A stretch of 64,000 bases of DNA, from the NCBI GenBank assembly GCA_913060975.1, contig CAJXVC010000007.1, positions 62,001-126,000 on the forward strand. Direction: 5' to 3'. A program made the translations under genes and the position numbers. Positions 63,561 through 64,000 of this stretch are shown here, in pieces. The first letter of the stretch is position 1. The number at the start of each line of letters is the position of its first letter. The notes under the pieces are model-generated. The model was not told the origin of the DNA. It saw only the letters and a list, made by a program, of their open reading frames with translations, and made no database searches. Source of the stretch: an uncultured Gammaproteobacteria bacterium (GTDB lineage Bacteria; Pseudomonadota; Gammaproteobacteria; Pseudomonadales; Pseudohongiellaceae).

Positions 63561-63677
63561 AATCGAACCATCGAGACGAGGATTTGCAGTAAACGTGCTT
63601 GCCGATTTTTAAATCAGAGCGTGCTAAGAAGTGTGTAGAGGTGATTTATTTGCGAATTATTGCGTTTGCACTCTGAT
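63561..63677. repeat. Diverged repeat element, copy B
   Basis: Same orientation as copy A. Block 1 (from 63561) matches copy A at 31 of 37 bases; block 2 (TCAGAGCGTGCTAAGAAGTGTGT, split here as TCAGAGCGTGC and TAAGAAGTGTGT, from 63614) at 20 of 23. The blocks are 28 bases closer together than in copy A. The end GCACTCTGAT (63668-63677) is complementary to the start of block 2 apart from a two-base bulge, so the terminal inverted repeat is kept. The two copies flank the PAL-like gene. Confidence 0.6.
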
Positions 63678-63787
63678 GCAAACAGTCAATCTTGAATTAA
63701 TTAGATATAGCGTCCGAATCTGGCCAGCATTTCTTCCCAGATAGAATCAAGATTAGCTCGGTCAACATTTACTGAAGGATAGTTTCC

Positions 63788-64000
63788 ATGCAGAACAGAT
63801 TTGATTCGCAAGTGGCCATTGTTACAGGGTCCAGTTCAGGAATTGGACGCGCGACTGCATTATTACTCGCTGAACAAGGCGCTAACGTAGTTCTCGCAGC
63901 TCGAAGAGAAGCTGAGCTTGAATCGCTCGCTTCAGAAATAGTATCAAAAGGGGGTGCTGCCACATTTCTTGCTGGGGATATAGCAGATCCTGAATATGCA
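63788..64000 (+). CDS. Short-chain dehydrogenase/reductase, 3' truncated by window edge
   Basis: 71 codons from ATG at 63788, with AAGGAT nine bases upstream, running open to the last base. The N-terminus has the SDR cofactor motif TGSSSGIGRATA (TGxxxGIG) after the first strand VAIVTG, then NVVLAARREAELESLASEI (Arg-Arg favours NADPH) and GDIADP, where the adenine-ring Asp is expected. The catalytic Tyr-x-x-x-Lys lies beyond the window. Substrate cannot be predicted. Divergent from the PAL-like gene. Confidence 0.9.
   Translation, partial: MQNRFDSQVAIVTGSSSGIGRATALLLAEQGANVVLAARREAELESLASEIVSKGGAATFLAGDIADPEYA

Noticed and set aside
63561..63585. T-arm-like GGTTCGATTC on the minus strand, suggesting a tRNA
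   Set aside because: No 5-bp T-stem, anticodon arm or acceptor stem can be built; the sequence belongs to the repeat present in two copies.

Overview
The window looks like chromosome of an aerobic, probably marine gammaproteobacterium. This rests on protein character only: DbpA, YaeQ, YbcJ-type S4 protein, ProB/ProC/ProA, bifunctional PutA, TonB-dependent receptors and many secreted periplasmic enzymes. No rRNA, tRNA, CRISPR array or intact insertion sequence was seen. The genus cannot be fixed from the sequence alone; families such as Pseudohongiellaceae or OM182 are a guess.

Layout. 1-6.2 kb: the 3' part of a Cu(I)-exporting ATPase, then secreted NHL beta-propeller proteins resembling the amidating-lyase (PAL) half of peptide-amidating enzymes. 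6.4-11 kb: housekeeping RNA proteins (S4 protein, YaeQ, DbpA), a secreted DRGH-nuclease relative that has lost its catalytic residues, and a renalase-like flavoprotein. 11-15.2 kb: a TonB receptor with a PepSY membrane protein whose C-terminus is fused to a lipoprotein-like anchor domain. 15.9-23 kb: a PLP decarboxylase, a polyprenyl-phosphate glycosylation module (VTT protein, GT39-like, GT2), a HAD phosphatase and an esterase. 23-26.6 kb: beta-carbonic anhydrase and SulP transporter, divergent from an OxyR-like regulator that lacks the peroxidatic cysteine but faces a perfect OxyR-type operator. 26.9-28 kb: a thioredoxin-fold gene whose reading frame is interrupted at the catalytic position by an in-frame TGA, followed by a stem-loop that fits the bacterial SECIS rules. 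This is a strong selenoprotein candidate. 28-36.8 kb: a TetR-controlled molybdenum hydroxylase pair, a PQQ-dependent quinohaemoprotein dehydrogenase, a membrane LytTR regulator, an NTF2-like secreted protein and a small PepSY protein.

37-47.3 kb: a degraded EAL remnant, then a complete proline locus, proB divergent from proC-proA-putP-putA, so synthesis, uptake and oxidation of proline sit together. 47.8-57.2 kb: a phosphoester-scavenging region (TonB receptor, two calcineurin-like phosphoesterases, a PHP-type phosphoesterase, a Ca-dependent PI-PLC-like enzyme) interrupted by a MarR/ABA4-like pair. 57.5-59.3 kb: an EAL-CBS-GGDEF protein. 59.5-63.5 kb: a secreted c-type cytochrome fused to a PHM-like type II copper monooxygenase with all expected copper ligands, translationally coupled to a secreted protein of unknown function, next to a PAL-like propeller flanked by two copies of a diverged repeat. 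The window ends inside a short-chain dehydrogenase gene.

The three observations most worth following are the candidate selenoprotein (26872-28023), the PHM-like/PAL-like gene set (59.5-63.5 kb plus 2.8-5.5 kb), and the cysteine-less OxyR-like regulator of a carbonic anhydrase/SulP operon.
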